A DNA stretch of 64,000 bases from Panonychus citri (GCF_014898815.1 NW_026515541.1:558001-622000); one strand, 5' to 3'. Numbered from the stretch's first letter, positions 12,368 through 23,436 are shown. The notes: a model not told the origin generated them from the sequence alone. Program-made: numbers and translations.

Positions 12368-13079
12368 TGTTCAATCTAAATTTGACAGTTGAACTGAATA
12401 GAAACAAGGAGAAATTGATTATTGGAATGCAATTAATGCACAATTAACAAGATGATCAACATGAAGATGCTCAATGGATACAATTTACACCCAAAGGAAG
12501 ATAAAATTTCCCATTCAAGAGTAACAATCATCTGGAAATTTAATTGGAGTCTATGGAAGATGAGAAAACAAATTATGGGAAGATGAGATGGTGATACGAT
12601 TAAGGAGGAAACTATCAATTCAGGCTAATTGTCAAGACCATCCTTAATTGTTATTGTTGTCTGGTTAACAATCAACTAACCATCGTTTTCAATTTCTTCA
12701 ATTTTATGTTAATGTTTTCCATTCATTTTTGTGGCCTTGTTTTTACTCGTTTACTTGGTGGGACAAATCACTTCATTGGACTGGTTAATTGTTCAGCAGT
12801 TCTTTGTACAATTAGCTAAATTAATTGTGTTCTTGGTCCTTTCTTTTTACAGTTCAATCATCGCTAGAAATTAGATTAATTATGAGTTGAAAAATCTCTG
12901 AGTTCTCATTGACTCGACGAGTCGACTTACTAAGTAATTGTAATTACTTAATTGTTTTAGGAGATTTTTGTTTATAATTCAAATATACAATTTATACAAT
13001 AATTAACTAATCAATTTTATAGACAAGGTTTTGGGATTTGATTGTTATATATCAATCATTTGTTGTTCCGTGAATTGGT
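12368..13079. other. Linker between the GPCR and CCDC130
   Basis: AT-rich noncoding DNA holding the GPCR 5' flank and the CCDC130 3' flank. A small frame at 12433-12618 has no support. Nothing else is seen. Confidence 0.6.
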
Positions 13080-14380
13080 TTAATCAGAATCACTTTGATC
13101 ACTTGCATAGGGAACCAAACTTTTAATTGTTGATTGTGATGAACCAGCAATTGGTTTGATTAAAGAAATTCCTAATTTTTTCTCATCAAGCGAAATATCT
13201 TCCTCTTCAACTTTCTTAATTGCTAATGATTTAGCAATTTCGATAAATTGTTTATTCAGATTACTATTTGATTTTGATTCTTCTGATGATTTAAATATTG
13301 ATTCGGTTACGATTCGGTTTCGAGTTGATTCCTTTCTTTCTTGAAAAGCTGAAAACAAATTAACAATTTAGATTAGTATTCAATTGATTATAAGGTTGTT
13401 TAATTGTTACTCACTTTCTGTTGGTTCTAATCTAATTAGCGATGAAAGCTTAACATCGTATGATGATTCGGGCAATAATTTAACTCCAATTGATAATTTC
13501 TTAAGAAGAGCATCATCTTTGTCCTTTTCTGTTTTATCCTTTGATTTTTGTGTCTATTTTGAGAGGAGAGAGAACCAAAATTAAGACCATTTCCATTTCC
13601 GTATTGCATGAAATTGAAATTTACCCTTAAATGTTTTCGCAATTGTTGATTCGCTGAGAAATCGTCTCTCCATCTATCTTGAAAATCTTGTAATTTATCA
13701 ATAACCGGAGCCATTTGTTTATTTTTCTCCAAATCTTCCGAATCATGTTCCAGTTTAAACATCGCATCAGTTGCCATTTTCTTAATATCATCTTTATCCT
13801 CGGTGACAATTTGCCCATTTTCACTTGGATCCCAACGGTTCTCTTGCCTTCGAGCACCACAAACAATAACATAATCACAATTAGCAGGATCTGTTTGAAT
13901 CTCGAAATGATTATCACACAAATGACATTTCATTCGGAACTTGTAAATAGGTGTAGTCAGGTACATTCCAACTTTACTCTTCTCAGCATTATATCTAACA
14001 CCCATTCCAACATGATTGTTACAACCACCACACCAGATATTATAAGGTAACTCGAATCTGAGGAAAAGAAAACAACAATTAAAATAGAGAAAAGATCGAT
14101 CAAAACAGAATGAGAACAAACCGAATGATTAATATTCCTTGGTCTAATTTTCGAGCTCTTTCTCTCAATGGATGACTATTTCGATACTTGTTGACACTTC
14201 GATGTTTAACTGGATCAAAATCCGATGGAATATATTTATTAGTAGCTTTTCGTTCAGCCTGTGAAAGAGCAAACAATCAACAACAATCATAAGAAAAGAA
14301 AAGAGAAAATCAAATCTCCAATATTAGTCTTTAAATCACAAAAAGAATACAAATTTTCAAAGAATTGAATCACTTACCAT
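13080..14380 (-). CDS. CCDC130/YJU2B family splicing factor, five coding exons
   Basis: Exons on minus strand: 14380-14378, 14258-14122, 14057-13625, 13553-13415, 13348-13080; 326 aa with consistent phases. The protein begins MAERKATNKYIPSDFDPVKH and runs through ELPYNIWCGGCNNHVGMGV, YTTPIY-like LTTPIYKFRMKCHLC and QTDPANCDYVIVCGA, which is the CWC16/YJU2 zinc-binding core. Two CxxC pairs (WCGGC and KCHLC) would bind zinc. Members join the spliceosome around the first catalytic step in the nucleus; the YJU2B/CCDC130 branch is favoured over YJU2 by the NKYIPSDFDP start and the overall length. The C-terminal part is charged and ends in an acidic tail (YASDQSDSD). An oddity is that the first coding exon holds only the ATG, followed at once by a GTAAGT donor. 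Confidence 0.93.
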
Positions 14381-15140
14381 TTTAAAACGAATTAATTGTT
14401 ACTCGACCAACAAGAAATTAACGAAATAATCAATCAAATAACCATCAGAAAATCACCATCGGGGTAAATTAAATTATGAGACAAAATCGATTTGTAAACA
14501 AATTCAATCAGCTGATTTAATGTTTTCTTTTACTCAAAAAGAAGCGGTAAAAGTCATTCGGTTCAAATTTTAATTCTCGTTAATTTTTGTGATTCCAACG
14601 AAATTATCAAAAGTCGACTAATAATAGTAACCAACTGATCTAAGGGCAACTTTAAATAGCAATTAATTAATGACAATGGAAATTCACTGATCCCCAATCA
14701 ACGTCGTAATTGTTTACGCAGTTAATTTATATACGAAGAAATTAAAAACATTTGATCACAATTAGTAGCAAACAATGTCTAAAATCAATCAAATTAGATT
14801 TGATTTGATTTTACATGAGATGAGAAGGTTAACCAAAAACAATGGTGCTAATTGTTAACTATGCAAAACTTGTGAATGGAAATGAAGATAATCAATTTAT
14901 ATTTCAATTCTAAGTCCTGATATGATAATTGGTGTTAATTTGTTTTCGACGAACAATTAAAACAACAATGGAAAGAACAATGTTCTGACAATTAGATTGA
15001 CAATTAGAATCAGGTGAAAATGATATGAATATAATGAACGCTAAATCGTCAGCAATTAAGTATATAAATATGTTGATTAATTTAATACGTTATCTCTTTT
15101 ACAACTTGGTGCTTAATTGTTACCACTGATCTTGATTAAA
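14381..15140. other. Divergent intergenic region, CCDC130 / DNase II
   Basis: CCDC130 and the DNase II gene are transcribed away from each other here, so both promoters should lie within this stretch. A clear TATA element sits near the DNase II end. Otherwise AT-rich DNA without a coding frame. Confidence 0.6.
15061..15070 (+). promoter_or_regulatory. TATA box upstream of the DNase II gene
   Basis: TATATAAATA lies 71 bases before the DNase II ATG, leaving room for a start site about 30 bases downstream and a short 5' UTR. It stands out although the region is AT-rich, because the gene behind it has the codon use of a strongly expressed gene. Confidence 0.5.
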
Positions 15141-16352
15141 ATGGATTTAAAATTAGTCTTATTATTTGTTTCCGTTTTCTCACCTTCCTTTGCATTACAA
15201 TGTAAGGACGAGGATGGTAACGATGTCGATTGGTACGTTGTGTACAAATTACCTCGAGAAAGTGATGAGGACAAACAATCAACTTTGTCGGGACGAACTG
15301 GATTTAATTACGCTTACATCACTTCCAATGATTACAAAGATGGACAATGGAAAATTTCATCGAAAACCGTAAAGGACAAAGATTCCCTTTGGGGTCAAAC
15401 CTTAGCACCCGCTTACAAAGACGCATCCAAATACACTTACGCTCTTTGGAACGACGCTCCATCCAAAGGAAAAGGTTTGTTTCCGCAATTTAGATTGTTA
15501 CAAGATCTTTGATTGTGACTATTAATTGTTGATCCTTTTTTAGAAAGTGGTACCAAGGCTCATTCCAAGGGAGTTATTGTCATGGATGAATCGACCGGTT
15601 TCTACATTGTCCATTCTGTACCCAAGTTTGTCAACACTTTCGACGATTCTTATGATTATCCCGATTCTGGTCGAGACAATGGTCAAACCTCTTTGTGTAT
15701 CTCTTTCGATACCCAAAGTGAAGGACCTAAATTGGCTTCTCATCTTCTCCTCATGAAACCAAATCTTTTCTCAACCAACCTTGTTGGCGGAATCCCAAGT
15801 GAGTCCACCGATTTCACCAACCTTTTCAATCCCAAGTATCGAGCCCCCAAAGACGCACCAAAGAGTTTGGAAACTGAGATCACTACTCTTGGTGGAACAA
15901 CTTTCCGAGCTTTCTCAAAGAACCCAAAGAACCTCGTTGATTTGTATGGTGCTATTGTCGCTCCCGCTCTTGAAGCTCCACTTTTCGCTGAAACCTGGAG
16001 ACGAGGTGCTGGTGGTATCTTGGAAAGCGACTGTACCCTCGACTACACCGTCAACAATGTCATGGGCTTAGAAATCAACTTCGATTCATCATCTTCATCA
16101 GGAGATTGGCAATTCATCACCGATCACTCTAAATGGGCCATTTCTAGCGACGATTCAAAGGCCACTTACACTTGCGTCGGTGATGTCAACCGAATGGCCT
16201 CACAAGCCAAACGAGGAGGTGGAACTCTTTGTTTCGACAACAAGAAAGTCCACCAAGCTTTCCGATCGGCCATTAAAGTTATCGAACCTTGTAGTGCCGA
16301 TGCTAACGGCGAATCACATTCGACCGCCGTTAAGGAAGGTCAAGAAATCTAA
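15141..16352 (+). CDS. Deoxyribonuclease II, secreted/lysosomal, two exons
   Basis: Exons 15141-15474 and 15544-16352; 380 aa (human DNase II 360). It should cut DNA under acid conditions without divalent metal, in lysosomes, gut or saliva. The N-terminus MDLKLVLLFVSVFSPSFALQC is a signal peptide with cleavage expected before LQCKDE. Family motifs are WYVVYKLP, the first HxK motif in HSKGVIVMD, GFYIVHSVPKFV, and the second HxK motif in DHSKWAIS, followed by DVNRMASQAKRGGGTLC. Both HxK motifs are intact, so the enzyme should be active. Third codon positions are strongly C-rich (AAC, TAC, GAC, TTC), unlike its neighbours, as in an abundantly expressed gene. The ATG at 15141 was chosen over an in-frame TTG at 15117. 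Confidence 0.93.
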
Positions 16353-17011
16353 ATTGTTTTCTCTTACGACGATTTGATGACAAGAAGCAATCAAAAATTA
16401 ATCTTTTCTTGATTTACTTTTTGTAATCATCAACAATTTAAACTAATCAATAAACTTTCAAATCTTCAATAGTACAAAGTAATCAATTGATTCGGAAACA
16501 AGTTCATTAACAATCTAATAAATTCGTGCAGTTGATTACAAATCGCCAACCAAATTAAACAATCGAGACTCAACTAATCATTACAATTAAAGAAAATCAA
16601 ATTGAGTTAATCAAATTTCCTGCCAAATGAAAACACAATTAAAATTCAATTGAATCGGTTGATTGGAAACAAAGCAAATATGAAAGACTTTTTTCCAACT
16701 ATCATGTTGAGATAATGATAATTACCAGTTAATAGTCAACAATTAACAGGGAAAAAGACTCATAGAGACACAGAAAAGATACCAGGGAGATAGAGAGGGA
16801 AAAGAAGATGATAAATTAAGGGGGAAAAGATGATAGGAAGATAAGTTTGAAGGAGAGTTTAAGTTAATTACATGAGACTGGTGATTCCATTGAACAACAA
16901 TTTAATCTGCAATCAAAAGCCTTGATTTTTTTATATTTTTTTCTTAAAATTCACCACAATTAATACTTACAAGTGTATCGATCACAAATCCAATTACAAT
17001 TAAAACTAATC
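16353..17011. other. DNase II 3' flank
   Basis: Contains an AATAAA polyadenylation signal at about 16449-16454, 97 bases after the DNase II stop. The rest is AT-rich, with no gene seen before the next small gene. Confidence 0.6.
16449..16454 (+). terminator. Polyadenylation signal AATAAA for DNase II
   Basis: The canonical hexamer lies about 97 nt downstream of the stop codon on the coding strand, within the normal 3' UTR range. In AT-rich DNA a chance hexamer is possible. Confidence 0.45.
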
Positions 17012-17440
17012 ATGATTCCATCACAATTAAGGAAATACCTTTTAACTGCAACAATTAGTAAGTAATCAATTGACTTTAAACACCAACAATCACTTGACAT
17101 TAATCATGTTTACCTTTGATTTTTTATTCCTTTGCTAATTAACTGAACATTATTCATCACCACAACAATTAAGTGCTGCTTGTAACACTCACAATCATCA
17201 CCAGTGGTAAGTTAATTGTGATCAATTGATTGGACAATACTAATAACCTTTTGATTGTTGTCTTTTAATACAGTAATTGGAGCTGAGGTTGATGGGACAA
17301 TTAGTGATGATCAACCAACGGAAAAACCTAAATCATATTCAATCATGGGTTGGCTATTTGGTGCCTATGCTGTTTTGTTAATTGCTTTTGGTTCATTGGG
17401 TTGTATGGGAATTGTTTATAATTGTGTTAGTCCCAAATGA
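17012..17440 (+). CDS. Small single-pass membrane protein, unknown function
   Basis: Proposed exons 17012-17057 and 17274-17440, 70 aa. Exon 1 reads MIPSQLRKYLLTATI and ends in a strong GTAAGTAA donor; exon 2 follows a TTTTAATACAG acceptor and the phases fit (ATA split codon). The C-terminal part has one hydrophobic helix (MGWLFGAYAVLLIAFGSLG) with a short cytosolic or lumenal tail, CMGIVYNCVSPK. A polar linker (DGTISDDQPTEKPKSYS) precedes it. The N-terminal exon could instead be a weak signal sequence. I do not recognise the family. The second exon is well supported by its clean frame; the first exon is inferred, and another exon between them ending at about 17207 with a GTAAGT donor is possible. 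Confidence 0.55.
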
Positions 17441-18637
17441 GATGATTAATGATCAACAATCAACAATCAATTTGTGCCAAACTCAAGTGATCACCTTTTT
17501 TGTTTATAATCAATTGTGATTGAGGAAAATCGGATCCAGTGTGTTAATTGTTTGACCACAACAACGTTAATCAAGGATAATTCAGTCCAGAAAAAAAGAG
17601 TTAATTATTTGTCGTATTACATTTTCATACCTTTAATTGTTTCATTTTAATCATAGTTTTCCCATTGATTGGATGTTCACAATGTTTACATTGTATTTAT
17701 AATCAAGTCTCAACAAGAATAATAATCAAATTGATTAATAATTGATCACCAACATTTTGGATTCTTTTGTTTTTCCTTACAATTAATAAATTCAATTGTT
17801 GAAAATTAATTCAAGGTTTTTCATTTGCACTCAGTTGTTTTCAATCAACTTATTTGAACATCAGGGTACAACAATTAACTGGATAATTAAGATCTAAATG
17901 AAGCTAGAAAACAAATTAGAATACAATTTGATTGGAAAGACACAGAAACAAATATTATTCATTTGATTGATTATTAGTTGATCAAGTTAATTGTTCATCT
18001 AGAATAAGATGAATGTCGTTCAATTGTTTGAAATTAAATGTTTTATATGAATGAGAAGGAGGAGAAATGAGGATAATTAAAAAAAAGGAGGATTAATAAG
18101 TAAACCTTGAAAATGAATGGTAAAAGTGATGGGGAGGAGGTGGTTAAGTTAATTGCGATTAATTTGGTTGTTGTTTTGTAGGCCAAGTTGATCGTAATTG
18201 AAAAAGTTCAAGGGCTGGGCTCATTTTAACCTCGAATCAGATATTTAGGTGATCAATTGAACTGAATTACCCTTGATTCAACCCATATTGACCTTGTAAC
18301 ATGGTTAGTTAACCTGAATTAACTTAAATCTTCCTGATTGTTGATCTTGGCCTAATAAATGAAAGTAAAATAAGTCGATTGTAATGATAATGAGGTTTTT
18401 GACTCTTCTCTTAACTCAATGTCACTTAGTTGTAACACTTTCTTTTAAAAATAAACCTAAATTTATATATAACTCAATGCAATTTGAATTTAGCCTGAAT
18501 TACAATTAACTTTCTGATTCAACAATTGCAAACACAAATTGAACAACATCTCAACAATAATTAATCAATTGGTATCGTTATTTGTAAGTTAAATTGATTG
18601 ATCAATTTGTAAACTTGTAATTTGAATAAAACACAAA
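17441..18637. other. Convergent linker between the small membrane gene and CTU2
   Basis: Both neighbours end here. AT-rich DNA without a trusted frame. Confidence 0.6.
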
Positions 18638-20229
18638 TTATAACAAATATTTGTCGATTCCCAATTTTGATGGAGTTGAGTTTGATTGATTAACAAATTG
18701 TTGTCGCATTTCAGAAGCTAAATTGTTACAAGAATAGCAAAGATTTTTTGCATTTTGATTATCTTCCTCGGGTGGTAAATTTTTTGACAATTGGTGAGAT
18801 AATTGGAGTGCATTGGCTGCAGAGCATTTTGATTCCAAATCAATTAAAGACTGTTGAAAAAAACGAGTGAATGATAATTAAAATTAAATTTACAAACAAT
18901 CAAGTTTTAGATTAATTACCTGGCACATTAAACATTTGAATCCATTTGGGTCTGGATGTTTTAATTTGTTACCAGTTTTGAATATTGTGTAAACTGTTGC
19001 AGGAAAATCATGTTCAAGTCCGTTGATATAATTTTCAGTTAATTTTGTTAAACTTGATTTAGTTCCCTTAATTGTGGTGATTGTTGACCATTCAGTGGAC
19101 TTAATTCCTCTCATGATATTCCAAAAAGTAATCTCTTTTTTGATGAATTCTCTCATTGGCTTGAGAATTTCAACTGAAAATCTATTATCAATGAAAGACT
19201 AGAGAGAAAACAATTAGTTAATCAGTTTAAATAACAAGTAGAACTTAATTAATTACATGTTCTGATGTGATTTGACTTCCTTTTCCTAAGGCTAAATCAG
19301 TGAACATTTGAATGGCTGTTTTGGTGCTTGTGTTACCAAGGAAAATGTATTTAAAGTTAGACTGGGAAGCAATTTGTTGAATTAATTGTTGCCTAGAAGA
19401 TTAATATGGAAAATAAATTAGAAAAATTGGAAATCCAATTGGTAATATTAATGACGAAAAGTAATTATACTTGATGATTCTTATAAGATCTTCCTTTCCG
19501 GTATCCGTTGTAATACTAACGATTTTATCGGTTAGTTTGGATCGACATTTATCACAATTAACTGGATTCTCTTTGGTATGGTCAATGTAATCACTCAAAT
19601 TTACAAATTTAGGTAAATCATCTTCTTGGTAAAACATTTCAATCGACGAAACAATAACTGGAAGATTTGATTCAACAAGTTTATCAATAATCTCTTGCTC
19701 TTTAGTCCTAATAACGTTGTCATCTTCATTGATGTAATTAAGCTCTAAATTAAAGAAATATGAAAATTAATCGATTAGTAATCAATTGTTCACAATCATC
19801 TTATTAATTACCTCTAATGTATAAAATAGTTGGTTGGAAGAGTAATTTTTTATGATCATTAGGTTTGGTTAGTCCATCTTTAATCAAGTCAATCATAGCG
19901 GATGAACTTGCTCCTCCAGAGAAAGCGATTAATACCTGATCACCTGGTTTAACTTTCCTTGATTTACCAATTGTCGATCTAAATTTATGTGAACAATATT
20001 CATAGAAACAATCCCGACAGAAAACATCCTTTCTTTGTAATACAACAAAAGGTTTTCCTTGACATTTTTTACAATATTGAAGAGAATCCAATCTAATCAA
20101 TTATCAAAAAAAAAACGAAATTAAGAGAAGAAAATTACAAATTACTCATTAGAATCATGTGTCAATGCAAAGTTCTTACTTTAGTTTTGCTAAAGCAACC
20201 GGAATATCATCTTCAAGATTAGAACACAT
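18638..20229 (-). CDS. CTU2: Cytoplasmic tRNA 2-thiolation protein 2 (CTU2/NCS2), six exons
   Basis: Exons on minus strand: 20229-20180, 20092-19812, 19744-19471, 19392-19257, 19198-18920, 18850-18638; 410 aa with all phases consistent. CTU2 partners CTU1 in adding sulfur from URM1 to the wobble uridine (mcm5s2U34) of tRNA-Lys, -Glu and -Gln in the cytosol. The protein starts MCSNLEDDIPVALAKLK and has a CxxC pair (CKKC and CRDC in VFCRDCF). Next comes the PP-loop-like SGGASSS near residue 70, as in human CTU2. Further on are the conserved ILKPMREFIKKEI segment, the GLEHDFPATVYTIFKTG stretch with CLMC, and a C-terminal LCYSC motif. It is shorter than human CTU2 (515 aa), lacking only loop regions. 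It shares a short divergent promoter region with DCTN3. Confidence 0.93.
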
Positions 20230-20681
20230 AATTAAATTAATTGAAACAATTAACAATTTAACAAGAAAAACAATCAACAAATGTGAACAAATTAATCCGA
20301 ACTCGACATTTGGCTCCACCTATCGGAGAAAAAATTACTAATTTGGTTAATTGTTTTTCTTCAAATTTATTCTCATTCTTTTGATTAGTTAATTTATTTC
20401 ACTGATTAGAATTAATTTGATTGCTGTTTCAATAGTAATTAACAAAAAGAATCTTTAATTAGAAGGTTAATTGTTGAGAAAATAATTAATTCTAAGCTTT
20501 GACTCTTTTAGATTTTTCAATGGTCCCTTTTCTCTGTTTGTTTTCTTTTTTTCTGGACTTTGAATTCTTGTCAAATTTAATTGTCTCTTTAATTGTTGTT
20601 GTGGTTTTTTAGTCTCAATTTTTTTAAGTTTTGTCAATTGTTTCTTGGTTTCTTGTATCTTTCGCTGGTTTTTTTATCGGT
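20230..20681. promoter_or_regulatory. Shared divergent promoter region of CTU2 and DCTN3
   Basis: Only 452 bp separate the two start codons, which face away from each other, so the promoters of both genes must lie here or overlap the first exons. I see no TATA element that I would assign to either gene. Confidence 0.5.
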
Positions 20682-21245
20682 ATGGATAAAGGCGAAGGTT
20701 TAACTGGTCCTGAAGAAGCTTTGATTCGTTTGGAACAACGAGTTGCTCTCATTGAGAGATTGGTTAATGGATCGAAACCTAATTATGAAGATGATAATAG
20801 TTTAGTTGATCCTTTACTTGAAGTTATAACTAAATTAAGAGCAATTACTGCTGGTAGAGAAGACTATTTTAAACTGTATGACACTTATGGAGATTTCATC
20901 TATAAATTGGATCAACTTGAAGGAAACATTGAACCTGATTCTGTGAAGTGGGAAAATATTCTGGCACAAGAAGATAAATTAAGAGAAAAAAGTTCAATGT
21001 TGGAAGCAGTTGTTTCCAAAAGAGCAATTATCGATTCAACAGCTTTCAAGAATATCGAACCACTGAAGCCACGGATGGAAAAATTAAAAGATCTCGTAAT
21101 CAAACAAAGTGAAGAAGTGGATAAAGTGAGCCAAGAGACACAAGATCTTATTAGAAATTACAATCAACTGATCACCAGGATAAGGAATAAAATGATTGGC
21201 TGGGATAAATCGTTAAGTGTAATGGAATTGGCTAAAAGAAAGTGA
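20682..21245 (+). CDS. DCTN3: Dynactin subunit 3 (p24), single exon
   Basis: 187 aa, matching the 186 aa of human DCTN3. It is a shoulder/sidearm subunit of dynactin, the dynein cofactor, and is almost wholly helical. The order of elements matches the family: MDKGEGLTGPEEALIRLEQR, LIERLVNG, then FKLYDTYGDFIYKLDQLEG, WENILAQEDKLREKSSMLE, LEAVVSKRAIIDSTAFKNI, and a C-terminal coiled coil ending WDKSLSVMELAKRK. The open frame extends upstream to 20631 in a hydrophobic stretch, but the ATG at 20682 gives the family length, and the upstream part would add an unlikely membrane segment. The gene converges on RAD17 with 126 bp between stop codons. Confidence 0.88.
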   Translation: MDKGEGLTGPEEALIRLEQRVALIERLVNGSKPNYEDDNSLVDPLLEVITKLRAITAGREDYFKLYDTYGDFIYKLDQLEGNIEPDSVKWENILAQEDKLREKSSMLEAVVSKRAIIDSTAFKNIEPLKPRMEKLKDLVIKQSEEVDKVSQETQDLIRNYNQLITRIRNKMIGWDKSLSVMELAKRK

Positions 21246-21371
21246 TTCACAACCAGTTCCATTTAAAGAAAATAAAATCAAATGATTGTTAATAACATAA
21301 AAAAATGGTGAAAATGTTTAATTTGATTAGGCGTTGAAAATGATGGTTTGTTGTTTTCAAGCAAACATAAT

Positions 21372-23183
21372 TTAATTTGAATCATCTTCAATAATGTAAT
21401 GATGTTTATCCTCATCACTCTCATCTTGATTATCCATTTCCAAAGTTCCACATTCCTTAATTAGATTGATGCTCGTTTGTCGATTCCTGAAAACCTCCTG
21501 AGAACCATTGAAACCTCCGGACGAGATATTGGGAAAAGAAGAGATTTTCAATAACTCGGTGGAAAAATTTTTCCTCGGCGAGTTCATGACAGAAACATAG
21601 GGAAGAATATCGAGAATCAAATGTTGAGAAACCAGAGAAGTTGATTTATCATTAAAGGAGCGTTTTACGATTGATTTGGATTCACGAGTTTTCTCATTGG
21701 ATAAATGATAAGCTCGATTAGAGACTATCATTGGTGTTCGCTTTGATTCGTGTGAATGGTCAGATTTATTTCGACGATCGTCAAATATTTTCACCTTCAC
21801 TGGGGCGTTTGGACTTAAATTGAACATTAATCCAGCGATGGAAAGACAAGATTGATACTTTTCCAAAGGAGAATCAGAATCGTAAACATCGTCGCGAATA
21901 CAATCCCCTTGACTTAACCATTCGATGGTGTTGGCAGCGCTTTCAAGATTCTCGGCATAGTGGAGATAATTTTGATGGAGAAAAAGGTTCAATGTCGAAG
22001 GTGATAAATCATACGAGTCACAGAGTAGAAAAGGATTTTCATTAAGATGATGACGTTCGTAACGTAACAAATCCTTGGGTAAAGTTTTTCTCATCGGTTT
22101 ATCAAAATCTCTTTTGCTGAATAAAATTTTACCAAGAAAATGATACAATTCCAGTGAAGCATCTCGACCCCAAATTACACGAGAATTAGATTCGTTTAAC
22201 GGGTAACTTTCTGTTCGTGGTTTTTTAGCATTTCGTTTGTAAGTTGATAACGATCGCTGACGAACCAAAGTTGAGCTACATTTAAGCTCAAAACAGTTGA
22301 GAATATTTCGTATATCTCCTTTTCCTTCCTCGACAATTGATTCGATATCTTGTTTTGAGATTTTCTTTTCCAATTTATCTGTAAGCCATTTGATTATTCG
22401 CGTTTTAACAATCGGATTAAATGTTATATCAAGAACATTAAGTTCGACTTTAAGTTGACTGGGGAAAATTTTAATCGACTCTCGACCAGGATCACAGGAG
22501 ATTATGAAGACAACAGGAACTCCATCAGAATTAAATTCATTGTAATACCATGTCCATAGTTGGTGATATTTTTCAGGTTCTTTAAGTAGAGTGGAAGGTA
22601 AATCTTTGATGATGATTAATCGCTTATTTTTTGGCTTTTTGTTAACAATTGATGTTACATTGGCTTGAACTAGAAAATTTTTCATATTATCAATTTGACT
22701 TCGATTATAGATTTGATCTCCATAAGAGTTGTTATTGTCATCCTCTTCAACCGAGAAAATGTCTTTTATAAAGCTCATCTCGACAAATTCTATCGTTTCA
22801 ATATCTCGTTCCTGGGCAAGTATTTTAATTGTAGTTAATTTACCAGATCCAGAAGGTCCACTGACAATTAGAAATAAATTTGGACCAGATGAACGTTTAC
22901 CATATAGAGATTTAAACCAACATTCAACATCACTTATTTTCTTTACATTAACTAGCAAATCATTTTTACTTGTAGGCCTTAAGATATCAACGAAGGTGTG
23001 ACCTTTCTTGTGGTCAGACAGAATCTTTTTAAATCCGGTAACCTGACCAAGTGATTCTGATTCGGGTGGAGATCCATCCAACATCGGCCTCTTCTTGTCT
23101 TTGTTCAATGATATCGAATGACATGTAAATGCACCGGCGAATTTATCAACAAACCCTTTACGAATATTCTTTGATTGTTCCAT
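21372..23183 (-). CDS. RAD17: Cell cycle checkpoint protein RAD17, single exon
   Basis: 603 aa in one uninterrupted exon; it loads the 9-1-1 clamp onto damaged DNA with RFC2-5, in the nucleus, upstream of ATR/CHK1. The Walker A P-loop is GPSGSGK at 109-115, followed by the AAA+ fold. IIIKDLP corresponds to the Walker B/DLP strand typical of RAD17, and SCDPGRE and the IVEEGKGDIRNILNCFEL helix match sensor regions. The start MEQSKNIRKGFVDKFAGAF precedes the usual linker, then VDILRPTSKNDLLVNVKKI. The C-terminus ends in a strongly acidic tail (EMDNQDESDEDKHHYIIED), as in other RAD17 proteins. An intronless gene is unusual beside its multi-exon neighbours and could reflect retroposition or intron loss. 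Confidence 0.92.
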   Translation of the reverse strand: MEQSKNIRKGFVDKFAGAFTCHSISLNKDKKRPMLDGSPPESESLGQVTGFKKILSDHKKGHTFVDILRPTSKNDLLVNVKKISDVECWFKSLYGKRSSGPNLFLIVSGPSGSGKLTTIKILAQERDIETIEFVEMSFIKDIFSVEEDDNNNSYGDQIYNRSQIDNMKNFLVQANVTSIVNKKPKNKRLIIIKDLPSTLLKEPEKYHQLWTWYYNEFNSDGVPVVFIISCDPGRESIKIFPSQLKVELNVLDITFNPIVKTRIIKWLTDKLEKKISKQDIESIVEEGKGDIRNILNCFELKCSSTLVRQRSLSTYKRNAKKPRTESYPLNESNSRVIWGRDASLELYHFLGKILFSKRDFDKPMRKTLPKDLLRYERHHLNENPFLLCDSYDLSPSTLNLFLHQNYLHYAENLESAANTIEWLSQGDCIRDDVYDSDSPLEKYQSCLSIAGLMFNLSPNAPVKVKIFDDRRNKSDHSHESKRTPMIVSNRAYHLSNEKTRESKSIVKRSFNDKSTSLVSQHLILDILPYVSVMNSPRKNFSTELLKISSFPNISSGGFNGSQEVFRNRQTSINLIKECGTLEMDNQDESDEDKHHYIIEDDSN

Positions 23184-23370
23184 AATTTAAATATACAAAC
23201 AAACGAACAAACAAACAAAAACAATTTAACTAAATTAACTCATTTAATCAACAAAGGAAACAATAAAATCAATGGAGCAAAATTGTAAACAAAATTAACC
23301 GCTACAAGAGATTGAGCTGAGAATAGCTAAAACTGTTATTCTAACAGCCGATTCGTGGAAATAAACTTTC

Positions 23371-23382
23371 TGCGCATGCGCA
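23371..23382. promoter_or_regulatory. NRF-1-type palindrome in the RAD17 promoter
   Basis: TGCGCATGCGCA is a perfect 12-bp palindrome matching the NRF-1 (erect wing/ewg) consensus YGCGCAYGCGCR. It lies 188 bases upstream of the RAD17 ATG and is GC-rich in very AT-rich surroundings. NRF-1 sites are typical of housekeeping and cell-cycle promoters. Confidence 0.6.
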
Positions 23383-23423
23383 CATGTGACGATCATTATG
23401 AAGAAAAATTTTCTTTTCAAACT

Positions 23424-23436
23424 CACCAGATGGCGA
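23424..23436 (+). promoter_or_regulatory. CTCF-like motif near the RAD17/bowl domain border
   Basis: CACCAGATGGCGA fits most of the conserved CTCF core (CCASYAGRKGGCRS and the arthropod AGRTGGCG form). It sits where the gene-dense part ends and the bowl desert begins. Short motif, so only a candidate. Confidence 0.35.
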
